Below the pieces are notes generated by a model. It was not told where the DNA came from and ran no database searches. It worked only from the letters and a program-made list of their open reading frames with translations. 64,000 nt of DNA from Rhipidocladum racemiflorum (Eukaryota > Streptophyta > Magnoliopsida > Poales > Poaceae): the NCBI GenBank assembly GCA_036346355.1, contig CM070573.1, positions 20,010,001 to 20,074,000 on the forward strand, written 5' to 3'. The position numbers were made by a program, and so were the translations under genes. Shown in pieces: positions 44,537 through 55,369 of this stretch. The stretch's first letter is position 1. Every line of letters starts with the position of its first letter.

Positions 44537-47225
44537 TTACTCCTTGAGCGAAGATGAGAAGCTGGTCAATTTGGGAGCTGCATTGGCTAATTGGGCATTG
44601 ACTTTGAATAGCTCTTCTTCCAAGAACTTCTTGGAGGCCTCTAGAGCCGATACAAGTTCTTTTGTCTCCTTGAAATCCTTGTTATCCTTGTCGAGCTTAG
44701 TTTTCTTGACCTTTGTGTCCACCACAAGCCGATCCAATAGTTTTTGGTCCTCTCGCTGCACTATTCGACACTCGAGCCTTTTATTGGGTTCATCGACTAA
44801 CTTTTTCTTGTCGCATAGCTTCAAGCATAGCAGGTGGTCCCAGATGGCCTGAGCGTTCTTCAGTAGGTCAGCCTGAGGGCTGAGCATGATCTTGCAAAGA
44901 TGCCTGAGCTTCTCTTCAACGCCCGGCATTGACATGACTTGGGCCGACGCACATTCTGCTTCCACCAAGATTGTATTAATGATGGTTTGCAGGTGGTCCT
45001 CTTCCTCGCTCTCGATGTATGATAAGTCAAATTCGAGGATGCTGGCGATTGAGGACATCAGCTTGGAGATGATAGGAGGAAGAGTCACTGCGGCTGCTTG
45101 AGCTTGAGTTGTCGACTGAGATGGAGGCAGTGGCAAGTTACTGGTCGTACCCTCTGGCAGGCTGACATTGGTCGGCAGGGAAATGGAGGAGGCAAAGAAG
45201 TATGCTGCAAACGTGTAAAGAATGTGTTAAACCAATTGAATTGATAGTTGATTCAATTTTTGCGGTTTTAAAACATGACAAGGATGTTTACCCCGCTGAT
45301 CGTTGAAATTTTTGGTGAACTCTCGGCTAATTCTCCTTGGGCCACTGATTTAATTCTTTCTTTGAGCTATCTTTTTGAAAGATCAACTTTTTCTTTTCTT
45401 TTTTTTTTGCAAAAAGAAGCCAATCTAGATATATCACAACTTTGAGCTATCTTTTTGAAAGATCAACCTTTTCTTTTTCTTTGAGCTACATTTGAACTTG
45501 GTGTGGTTCTAAATATATCACAACTTACTTGGCTGCTAGTGTTGCCGCTCTAGATCAGAGAGGAAGGGGGCTTGAACTCCAAGGGCTCCGGAAGAATGCC
45601 TAGCCAATCCCATTGACCGTTGCTTCTTTGAAGGAGCATCGCCTGATGGTTTCGTCAGCCTCTTTCCAATTGACTTAGTCTGAAAGGGGACAAAATGTAT
45701 GAAGCAAAGCCGATTACAATAGATAAGTAATAAGAGTCTACTGGTTAGTACCTCACCGGTGATATTGATTAAGCTTGTGTTAGTGTTGTCCGATGAATCA
45801 TAATTTCTTGAACTTGAGCTGCTAAAGTTAGTTCTAATCGTCGGCTCTAGTGATGATTCTGGAAAAGATTCAGCTAGAATTGAGGAAGGTGGACGCTCGG
45901 TTGAAAACAAACATGAGGAGATAGTCGAACACCAAGGAATATAGCCATGTGCTCTCTTGGTGTGAATGTTGAAATGTGGGAGTTGTTGGGCGAGGAGATC
46001 GTCGGCTATGTGAAGAACTACATTGGCAGAAGAACCTTGACACAATCTCTCTCAAGGTTGAAGCCGATCGATTAAAAGAAGTTTGGGAATAATTTGGCTG
46101 AAGTCAAGTTGTCTAGCGTAGGCTGAAGGGTGATAGAATTCATAGGAAGGTTGAAAAGTTCCACCCTTGGCATGTAAGCCGACAGAGAAGAAGCTGGGAG
46201 AGAGAAAAATTTTGCAAAGATCTAAGGTTCTTCAAGCATATCTTCACTATCAGCTACTAGATGGAAAAAAGAGGGACAAGGGTAATTGTTGGCTTCGCGA
46301 TAGCTAAAAAAGTCAGTAGTATGAAGAGAGTCTTGTTCAAGTCGGCAGAAAAGGAGAAATATTTTTTAGCTCCGATTGGGGTTATTTTGGTTTGTTCGCC
46401 AGAACAAAGGAATAGTCTCTCAACAAAAAATCGGTTGTTTCTAAATTGTATAGGTTGGTCTTCTAGGGTTTCTTCACAGGGGAAGGGATTCATTTCTGAC
46501 AAGTTGATCTTGAAAGATCAGCTAAAAATACAATAGAGTTACACTTGGATGAACCATAGAGGGCCATCTATGTTTCCCACTATGAATGACCATATGGCTG
46601 TAAAAAGCCGACAACGGATCTCACGCATCATTTGAAAGATTATCCCAAGGAATAGCTTTCCCAATGCAAGCCGATGACCCCCCCTAATTATTCGGCTATG
46701 GATTGGTATGTCTGGGTTGGGCCAAGAGAAGCACCACAAAAAAGTAATCAGTTGAACCACATATTTGGAAAAGCTATGTGTTCCTTATCGAACACCGGAC
46801 CGATTCCTCTATTGTTTTCTATACATCTTCCCCACCCTTCACCCTTGGTGGTCGCTAACTTGTATTGTGGTTTGGCATTGTAAGCTGATAGTTGCTCACC
46901 ATCTGGGCGGAGGCAACAGAGTTGGGTGATGTCTAACAAGATTTGGTCGATAGGACCAGGTTTGAAGAGGAAAGCGTTCAAAGTATCAAACCAAAAGTAA
47001 CAGGTCATGGCCACTAAAGGTTCATTAGGAGAGGAGTTGGCTAAGGACAAAGAAAGACACTCGGCTATTCCCATTTGTTCCCAAACTAAGAGTTTTTGGG
47101 CTACTATCCGATTGTACCAATCGCGCCATCTGGCTAACGTAGTTGGCAAAGCCCTAAAACTTTTGTTCCATCCAACTAAGTTAAAACATGGAGCATTCAA
47201 AGGGAGCCTAGGAGTTCTTGTTCTA
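44537..47225 (-). pseudogene. Antisense plant-mobile-domain-like gene in 3' region of element D
   Basis: In minus-strand order: 47200-46748 encodes LARWRDWYNRIVAQKLLVWEQMGI, then YFWFDTLNAFLFKPGPIDQILLDITQLCCLRPDGEQ and KEHIAFPNMWF. 46760-46539 gives GHRLALGKLFLGIIFQMM and GPLWFIQV. These are the landmarks of a plant mobile domain (W....F..GP......D......L.G.; EHIAF..MWL; GPLWF.QLWL). 46045-45536 is Ser/Pro-rich. 45136-44537 is an intact 199-residue frame with SYIESEEEDHLQTIINTILVEAE and a long charged coiled coil (TKVKKTKLDKDNKDFKE). It is opposite in strand to pol, between integrase and the 3' LTR. Introns cannot be excluded. Such antisense genes are known in Tat-lineage elements. The role is unproven. 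Confidence 0.65.
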
Positions 47226-47668
47226 TGATAGTCGATGGGTTTGTTTCTCCTATCGGTCCTAAGTAAAATTGAGTTTCACATTTAGGAACAAGGAAAAATA
47301 CCTGGTTAGAGTCTATTGGGTGAGCCGATAGGATGAAAAGCCAAGGGGGGAAGTTGAAGCTGATGAAAAGCCAAGGAAAAATCGAAAGCTAATAGAGAAG
47401 GGAATGAGAGCAAAAGAGTGTGAGAATGACAGATGGAGACGTCTCTCATTCATAAGGGGTGAATTCAGTGGCATTGGTAGGTATATCGCCGAACTTTTTA
47501 CTACAATTAATGCAGTAGATCACGCGTTTGAACGATTTGCACGAGAAATTTGCCGTTAATGGCGCGAAAATCGGTGGAAGTTGAAGGAGTAGGTTTCGGA
47601 GGAGACTGTTGGTATTTAATGTTTAAGCCGATACTACTGATTATTTAGAGATTAATGCAATCTCTCAA

Positions 47669-47682
47669 AAATGGGGGGCATA
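47669..47682 (+). other. Polypurine tract of element D
   Basis: The sequence aaatggggggcata abuts the 3' LTR start TGTTGACA at 47683. Confidence 0.85.
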
Positions 47683-48388
47683 TGTTGACATTAGAATTTG
47701 ATGCATGGCCGATTTGACAGAAAGTTATCGGTTTGATGAGATTGGTAAGAAATCTGTAACGGATTAAAAGGAACTATATTTTGGTAAGGTCGGTACGAGT
47801 TGAGATAGAGTCGATTGGGATTCAACCAAAGTTGGAAGATTGTTTTTGGATGATTGAGACCGTTATGGATAGCTTCATGAAGAGTCTGATGGGTACACGG
47901 TCAACATGGAGGATATATAAGAAGGTGGTGGACATCATGAAAGACACACAATCAGTCAAATAACCAATCTACTTTTCGCTTTTACTTTTCATCGACTAGG
48001 TGTAGTATTTTAGATTTGTAATCTTTTCTCTATAATTCGCTTGATCAATAAAGTTGCGCATCGCCGATTATTGATTTCGTCGACTTACGCCAATCTGGGT
48101 TCATTTTTTCTCTGATTTTGTTGCGCATCGCCTTTTTTTTGGGGGGAAAGGTATTTTCCTCTATCTAATCAACTCAATCAGGTTGATTAGATTTATCGGT
48201 TTCTTTTCATCTAAATCGGCTCGAATGGCCAACTGGACTAGATCGTTGTTGAATATTAGATCGTCTTAACGACCGATTGAATTATATATTATCCTCTTAT
48301 CGATTGCAAGATCAATTCGGCTAGCACGCCTGCACCCAAAATTAAACCCGGTGTTTGCGTGTGCTGATTGCCGATCAACTATTCGTCA
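47683..48388 (+). repeat. 3' LTR of element D
   Basis: 706 bases matching 7704-8402 throughout, with scattered substitutions and a G-run (gggggg near 48140) where the left copy has none. The many differences indicate an older insertion than element A, in line with A lying deeper in the nest. Confidence 0.88.
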
Positions 48389-48842
48389 CATTTTTTGATG
48401 TAAAAAATATGGATTTGGTTTTCAATACATATTTCTATCATGATGTGTTAGAAAAAAGTTATTCAAAAATATAATGGCATTGAAGCACTTTCAATTGTCT
48501 TGCAAAAAAAAAAAAAAAAAAGTCTTCCAATGACAAATCTATTAGTTTATTTTTTTTATGTGACAATTCAAAATAACTCTGATGAGGACACGCATGCTCT
48601 TAGCATATTTCAGTTAAATATACTATTTGACTGGAAAAATTATTAAGTTACATTAAATATGTATACAGAGATATAGAGTTACTATTATTTTATTTAATTA
48701 TTTACAGGTTTATAGCTGATCTATACAAGTCTAAAATAAAGATGTGTTTAAAAGACCCACAAGAGAAAGAATCATTTATCAAGATAAATGATACGATTGC
48801 AAAGATTTTATGATCCAATCAAAATAGATATATTACTTACTA
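48389..48842. other. AT-rich intergenic DNA, no gene seen
   Basis: Holds an A-run at about 48505-48523 and T-runs. I see no open frame of note, no repeat with ends and no RNA gene. Confidence 0.6.
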
Positions 48843-49102
48843 CTCCCTCCAGTTTGATAATAGATGTCGTTTTAGACATAGTGATGGTCAAACTTCTAAA
48901 ACTTTGACTATCGATATATTTTTAAATATTTAAATTGGATATATGAAAATTATATATGTAGACTTGTCTCGAGAAGTACTTTCATAATATTATAATTTTA
49001 TTGGGTTTTATAAATATATTATAATAAAAATTAACGGTCAAAGTTGTGTTTTGAAGACCGTGTCGACATCCAAAACGACATCTATTATCAAACTGGTGGG
49101 AG
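48843..49102. mobile_element. Stowaway-type MITE, copy 1
   Basis: 260 bases with terminal inverted repeats CTCCCTCCAGTTTGATAATA... and ...TATTATCAAACTGGTGGGAG, flanked by TA on both sides (48841-48842, 49103-49104). The CTCCCTCC start and TA duplication define Stowaway (Tc1/mariner-derived) MITEs. It resembles 59674-59923 internally (tttttaaatatttaaattgga; tataattttatt). Confidence 0.9.
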
Positions 49103-49467
49103 TATATCGCCAGATTGGGTGCAAAAGATATGTGACCGGAACTTAATAAACAAATACGGACTACACCAGCAATTTCTCACTGCCACGTGCGCCCACCTTG
49201 GATGTACGCCTCTAGTCGGTCATCCACAACCAGCTGCTGCACGTTGGCTTCGACGCGTGTGCGTTGCTGCCCTTTATATGCTACAAGCACACAAAGAAAT
49301 ATCGACATGAATTTCAGCCAACAGACCACTTAATTGCTTGTGGAACCCACCTCAGTCAATTTGTGGGATCCATCAATAATTGCATATGGGAATGGATACA
49401 AACAGATGATATCAAATTGCACCGATAGGTGGAAAGAATTGGAGCCCTCTTAAACCATCCACATCAC
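49103..49467. other. Single-copy-looking segment with a TATA-like motif, no gene assigned
   Basis: Less AT-rich than its surroundings, with gccctttatatgctacaag at about 49259-49277. That motif could be a TATA box on the plus strand, but no credible coding sequence follows. A relic promoter is possible. Confidence 0.3.
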
Positions 49468-50570
49468 CATCCATGCTATTTTGCAAAAAAACCATCTATG
49501 TTATTTAAATTACGGATAGGTCCCTGTAAATTACAAATATATCTTTTGCGATTTTTTGTGAGTATAATTTTTTTCTTCAAATTACGTTTAGGTCCCTGGT
49601 TCGTTACTTTACAGCAAAGCCCCCCCGCTAAATACTAATCTCGAACGAGTCCTTTTCTAATTTTTCATAATAGCGATTAGGTCCGAAAATATAACAAATA
49701 GGTCCCCGGCCCTTACGTCTAGGTCCTTTCTCCGTTTTCCTCGAAAAAAATATTTTCACAATAGAAATATGTGTACGTTTTCCCAACTCGATCTCTAATA
49801 TTTTTTGAAACATGTATTATTACTCGGTGAACGCATAGAGCGTTAAACTCGATAAAAGAAGGTTGACATCTCTAATATTTTTCGGAACATGCATTATCAC
49901 CCTATTAACATATAGTATTAAACTCGACAGAAGGAGGTTAGTCGGGTAATGATGAAGTGTAAACCAAATTCGTCAAAAGAAATATATGTCTAGGTTCTTT
50001 CTTCGTTTTTCCTGGAAAAAATATTTTCATCAACAGATATATGTGTACGGCTCTATCTCTAGATTTTTTTTCCCAACTCGATCTTTAATCTCTAGACTTT
50101 TTTCCAAACTCGATTTCTAATATTTTTTGAAATATGTATTATTATTCGGTGAACGCATGGATTGTTAAACTCGACAAAAGAAGGTTGGTATCTCTAATAT
50201 TTTTCGGAACATGTATTATTACCCGATTAACACATAGTGTTAAACTCGACAAAAGAAGGTTGACGGGTAATAATAAAGTGTTAACTAAATTCGTCAAAAG
50301 AAATAAGTGTGCAACTCAATCTCTCTATTTTTTTGTAAATCGATTTCTGATATTTTCCGGAATAAGAAATATATGTATACAACTGTATCTCTGTAGTTTT
50401 TTTTTGCAACTCGATCTATAATATTTTTTGAAAAATGTATTATTCACTGGTGAACATATAGAGTGTTAAAATCGCTCCGAAAAAAAATGTTTAGGTCCTC
50501 CTACAGTTTTTTTTAGAAAAAAATAGAGTAAATTTTACACGATGCGGCGTGCGCCGCACATTCTGGCTAG
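49468..50570 (+). mobile_element. AT-rich dispersed repeat, Helitron-like 3' end, copy 2
   Basis: A reverse-orientation relative of 5632-6470. The right end has a perfect 7-base stem, TGCGGCG-TG-CGCCGCA (50543-50558), followed after 8 bases by CTAG (50567-50570) and then a T. Helitron 3' ends have this design (short hairpin near a terminal CTRR, insertion before T). The left end is not defined: similarity to copy 1 stops near 49468 and no clear TC start was found. Internally it has about five diverged copies of a unit with 'ctaatattttt', 'acatgtattattac' and 'gttaaactcgacaaaagaag'. No Rep/helicase gene, so it would be non-autonomous. Confidence 0.5.
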
Positions 50571-50888
50571 TTTGTTTTGTGTTCTAGTGTTTTCTGCTCA
50601 TTGAACCGATTATATATACGTGCATGTATTCCATTGTAAAAAAAAGACTTTAAATTAATAAGATAGTTATTTGTATCTATTAGCGTTATTTGTATCTATT
50701 AGTGGAACCCCTGTGGCACCACTTCGAGCTTTCATGACATCCGTGTGACAGTAACATGGACATTCTTCTTCTTTCTCACTGCCGGCCATTCTTCCTGAAC
50801 ATCACCAAATCCACCAAATCTCTCACAGCTGGCCATGCCACCAGATAGCGAGTGCCGCCACTGAGCTGAGGAGAATGTGCCGCCTCAT
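50571..50888. other. Short intergenic spacer, no gene seen
   Basis: Contains a duplicated 'gttatttgtatctattag' (near 50665-50702). Nothing else recognised. Confidence 0.5.
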
Positions 50889-53800
50889 TGTGAGACCCCG
50901 GATCAGCTATCCGAAATCTCCTGTGTATTTCTGTACTAGTCCTAGATCAGTAGCTAGTACACACAGTCAACAGTGATACGTCATTGCCGAACATAACGAA
51001 ATTGTAACATAATTATAAAGTATGGGTCTCATGGCCACTTATTACAATACTCGGTCACGAGACCGGAGACACGACAGCGGAAGCAAAACGACATAAAGCG
51101 AAAACCAAAAACACCATAGGCGACGACAAGACACGCGACTAGCTCTCTTGGCGATCTTCCTTGAATTCCTCGGAGTAGAACTCACCGTCTTCAACGGTGT
51201 CCTGGTAGTTCTCTAATGACAACGGTTTATGTAGCACGTGAGTACAAGAGTACTCAGCAAGTCTGGAAAATTATGCACATGTGGGGCTTTCCAAGGAAGG
51301 CTTAATATGGTTCTTTTGCATAAAGCCAAGTTTCATCAAACCATACTTGCTAGTAATTTTCATAAAGTACATTTTAGAAATTCTTTTTAATAATTGAATT
51401 ATGTAATATTTCAGTGAAGGTTCTATCCACCATCACTAGTATGAGGGCTCTATCCGCCACAATTTTAAAAGATCAAGGTTATCCACACACGACTCTATCT
51501 GTCATGACATAAAACAGGTTCCATCTACCTGGTTGGCTCAATCCGCCAATTCATCATCCGAGAGTTCTAACCACTCTCGAACCCCAAAACAACATTTACT
51601 TTCAAAGTCAAAACCAAAGTCTACCAGTATGAAAGCATTCTTTGCTTTGCCCTTGACCGTAGGCACGGCTATTCGAATAGTCTTAACTCTGCATAGGTGT
51701 ACAACTTTACCCACAAGACATGATCATCTCTTTAACGCCATGCAATTAACACACTTCCTTTGGTGTGTCGGCAGAGAGATCATGACAAGGCCTTTACAAT
51801 GTATAGGCCTAACCCGACTCACCCGCTGAGGTTTCACCGCTGTTAGGGTTCTGTCTACCCAGTACAGAAGCCCCCTCTTGCGCCGTGTGGGGAGTACAAC
51901 TTGCCTCTATCTGGCACCCACATTCCACCAACTAGCGAGCCTAAGTTAGGTTTCTACAAATTATTTAGCCAGGTCGTACCATGTTAGACATGTGGTAGTA
52001 CGGTTATGCTTAGAATGGACAGTCATAAGCGTCGGTCCTTAATTGACTTGGGACGGTACTTGCACAATGCAAACTAGTGCTCAATCCGCACCCACCCGAC
52101 ATTCCATTCCGCCCAAGTCCAAATCACTTTTTCCTTTTCTTTTTATTGTAGAAAAACAGTACCAAAATCTTTATAATAATTTTCAAATCACACTTTAAAT
52201 CATCATTTTTGTATAATCCCACCCATGGGTCATTTTCATCAATGTTGTCCCTAAGCAATTCTATCGTACTATTCAACAAAGGTCACCACATAAGGTAAAC
52301 ATGGCATAGTAAAAGTCCTAGGGTTACAAGTAAGCATGGATGTCAATAACAAAGGAGGTAACCGCAAATTGGATTAATTATTCATCTACATTTGACATAC
52401 GAGGATAATCATAGCAATGCAATTTTATAAAACATGTCAAAACATTTGCAATCATAGGATCAAATTGCGTTAAGGGACATGCCTTCAGTCGCGGCGAGGT
52501 TGTCGAAACCTTGGAGTTCGGCGGCGGGGTCGGCAGACTCGGACGGCTCCTCGGCTACGCGCGAAACGGGACAACAAATAAATAACAAGAAAATAAATAA
52601 AATACAAAAATTATAAAAGTAGTACTGGCAGGTAGATATTGAAGTTAGATGAATTTAGGAACTTGAACGGAGTCAATCGGAGTTCGGACGGAAAAGATAT
52701 GAGCTTCCGAAGTTCGAAAATTCTGAAAAATGGAAAACCGAGGAATATTCCTAGAATATTCCTTTTCCTAATTTTTCTGATTTTTGGATGACTTGGAGCC
52801 TATGACGGGTGGGGCCATGTTGTCATCCTCATGGGGCTTATTCCCCATGGCTTTGCCATGCCAAGAACAGAGGAGATGGCCTCCTCATGCGCGCCAAGAA
52901 GGAAGGTGGCGGCCAAGAATCCGTGAGGAGGCGGCGATAAGCGGCGGCAAGACGGCGCGGCGCAGCGACGGCGCAGCGGCGATGGCGGCGCGGGCCGGAG
53001 AGCGGCGGCGGAGTGGCGTGGCATGGCGCGCCATGGCGGGCGCGCGATGGCGGCGCGCTGGGGCAGCGGAACGGCGGGGCGACGGCGAGAGCCAAGCGGC
53101 GTAGCGTGTGGTCGGCGCCGGCGCGGCGCAGCAGTGCGCAGAAGCGGACACGGCGGGATCGGGCGAGCCGAGGCGGCGCGGCGCTAGCCGGCGGCATGCG
53201 CAAGGGGCCGGAGCAAAAACAGAGAGGCCCAACTTCTCCAAAATTTGAACTTTTACACAAAAATTTGAACATGACTTCATCCACCAATTGGTGAATCATC
53301 TAGAGGACATCCTAAAGAGCTTAGGATTGCGAGGAATTGATCAATGGCTCACCGGAGAATACGGATTTGACGAAGAACACCGGTTCGGCCGAAGCGACTA
53401 AAATGCGAAATTCGTCGCCAAATCTTGAGGAAACCTAAAAATGATAGATGGATGAATGAAAATCTAGACCTCCACACGATCACAAGGAAACAAACGGAGT
53501 GGAGATTGACCCACCGGAGAGGAAGATACGACCAAGAACACGAAGAACACGAAAACGGTGTCCCAGCGCCGGTTTTCTTGATCTAGCGACCGGACGAGTT
53601 GGAGATGCAAAGGGTGAGTGCTACCATCGGGAAGAGGGTTCTAATACGGAGCAATGAGAGGTGGAAGCACGTGAAACGGATTGGAAATAGCCGATTTATT
53701 GCCATAATGGCCATTTTCGGTTTTTTGAAAGATTGTTCAAATTCCGGCGAGATCCCGGACTAATGATGGTGGGGGATGGAAAGAGCTCGTCGCTACGGAT

Positions 53801-54445
53801 TCAACGGACCCGGCCGTTCGCGAATCGAAGCCTTGATGGAGGAGTTGTGAGCAATTAAGGGAGGAGGTAGCCATGGATGAGCTTGAGGTTCAATTCTCTG
53901 TACGTGACCTTTCCAAAGGTTGAAGGAGCTGAAACAGTGTTGCCACGTGGCGAGCTCCCATTGGCCGAGGATTACGCAAATGCAACGCCCTAGAGAAAAA
54001 TTAGCAAAAATGGTCTAAAAATTCCGAAAAAGTTCTTAGAACCATTTTGGAATATTTGGAACCCAATGAAATTAGTTTCGCGGAATTTGGATGAAATTTG
54101 GAGATTTGAATATTCTGAAGCGAATAGCGGGCATTAAACAAAAGCCGCGCGCGATAAAATACCAGAATGCTTCCAAAAATCTTGGAAAAATTCCCAAAAT
54201 TTTTTTAGAATTATTGGGACCTAATGCAATAGGTTCCATGATTTTTGGAGCATTTTTGGACTCGGGTGAAATTTCGGGTACTGGCGGGGAATCTGGAAAT
54301 TCGATTTTTCGAACGGAAGGGAATTGAATTCCGATTTTGGATGGAAAAGGATGCCAGGTTAAATTAAACACCAAGGAAACTCCAACTTTTGAATTTAATT
54401 ATTTTAAATTAAGTTTTTCTGGAAACCGAAATTGAGGATGTTACA
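50889..54445 (-). mobile_element. Gypsy solo LTR (F), minus orientation
   Basis: 3557 bases. On the minus strand it runs TGTAACATCC ... CGGGGTCTCACA. The 5-base flanks are identical (ctcat at 50884-50888 and 54446-54450). No internal domain is present on either side, so this is a solo LTR from LTR-LTR recombination. It shares its start and overall plan with LTR E. The very GC-rich block at 52780-53200 has open frames on both strands (for example 52784-53104), but these are the usual consequence of GC richness within the LTR and are not called as genes. Confidence 0.92.
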
Positions 54446-54530
54446 CTCATGCCCTGCTTGTGTTCGGCTATCGAGTTGCACAACCATGAGCGCCACTATA
54501 TTGAACCTTAGAGCATGCCACTTGCCTCCT

Positions 54531-54820
54531 CTGACCCATTCCCCGATCTCCGGCGGGGAATTCCTCTGTTAGGGGATGGGTATAGGAAGAAATTGTACCC
54601 CGCGGGGATGGAAACGGGGAAAATTATTCCCCCGTCGGGGATGGCGTGGACGGGGATAGGGAATTTTTTCCCCGCGGGGGCTCGGTTGAGGATCCGAATT
54701 TAGTTTAGTCCAATTTAGTTGTTAGATTGCAAACATATTTTCTAGCCCATCATATTTACATTTTCATAAACGGGACAACATAATCTTCAATGAATGCATG
54801 CATTCTTTTTTTCCTTGCTA
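54531..54820. repeat. Partial copy of the adjacent hAT-like element
   Basis: Nearly identical to about 54839-55127 (gacccattccccgatc..., gcatgcattc...ccttgc). It lacks the left terminal repeat and the right half. Confidence 0.8.
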
Positions 54821-54828
54821 GCTTTGGG

Positions 54829-55361
54829 TACGGGTGGCAAGGGGACCCATTCCCCGATCCCCGGTGGGGAATTCCTCTATTAGGGGATGGGTATAGGAAG
54901 AAATTGTACCCCGCGGGGATGGAAACGGGGAAAATTATTCCTCCGTCGGGGATGGCGTGGACGGGGACATGGAATTTTTTCCCCGCGGGGGCTCGGTTGA
55001 GGATCCGAATTTAGTTTAGCCCAATTTAGTTGTTAGATTGCAAACATATTTTCTAGCCCATCATATTTACATTTTCATAAACGGGACAACATAATCTTCA
55101 ACGAATGCATGCATTTTTTTTCCTTGCCTGTTGATATGATTTTAGAGTTAAAATGGCTATAAAAGCTCTTCTCTTGTGTGAAATTTTCACAGGGATGGGT
55201 CCCCGAGAGGGCCCCGATACCCGAACGGGGATGGGGATGGGGGCGAGGGGATTTTCTCCCCCGAGACGAGGAACGGGGACGGGGACAGAGAAAATTTCGG
55301 GTTGCGGGGACGGAGACGGATAGGCACTCCCCGACGGGGAATGCCCCCGTTGCCACCCCTA
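54829..55361. mobile_element. hAT-like non-autonomous element with 8-base target duplication
   Basis: 533 bases. The right end, read inward, is TAGGGGTGGCAACGGGGGCA, a typical plant hAT terminus. The left end is TACGGGTGGCAAGGGGACCC. Flanks are identical 8-mers, gctttggg at 54821-54828 and 55362-55369. The sub-terminal regions are rich in cggggatgg/ccccg motifs, common in hAT elements as transposase sites. No coding capacity. Confidence 0.85.
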
Positions 55362-55369
55362 GCTTTGGG

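Larger units (their letters stand above)
7704..48388 (+). mobile_element. Outer element D: Tat-lineage Ty3/gypsy retrotransposon, split by nested insertions
   Basis: D has matching LTRs at 7704-8402 and 47683-48388. Its own internal DNA is 8403-8664 plus 38658-47682, about 9.3 kb. The intervening ~30 kb consists of other elements. Domain order on the plus strand is gag, protease, reverse transcriptase, RNase H, a second archaeal-type RNase H, and integrase. The second RNase H is the mark of the Tat lineage. After integrase comes a 3.5-kb 3' region with an antisense gene block and then a polypurine tract. I could not find a matching 5-base target duplication at the outer ends (gatat on the left, cattt on the right). 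Most frames are broken, so D is not autonomous. Confidence 0.85.

Noticed and set aside
52784..53299. Overlapping open frames on both strands in a GC-rich block
   Set aside because: They lie inside the solo LTR F, have Arg/Ala/Pro-rich low-complexity translations in every frame and no domain. GC richness alone explains them.
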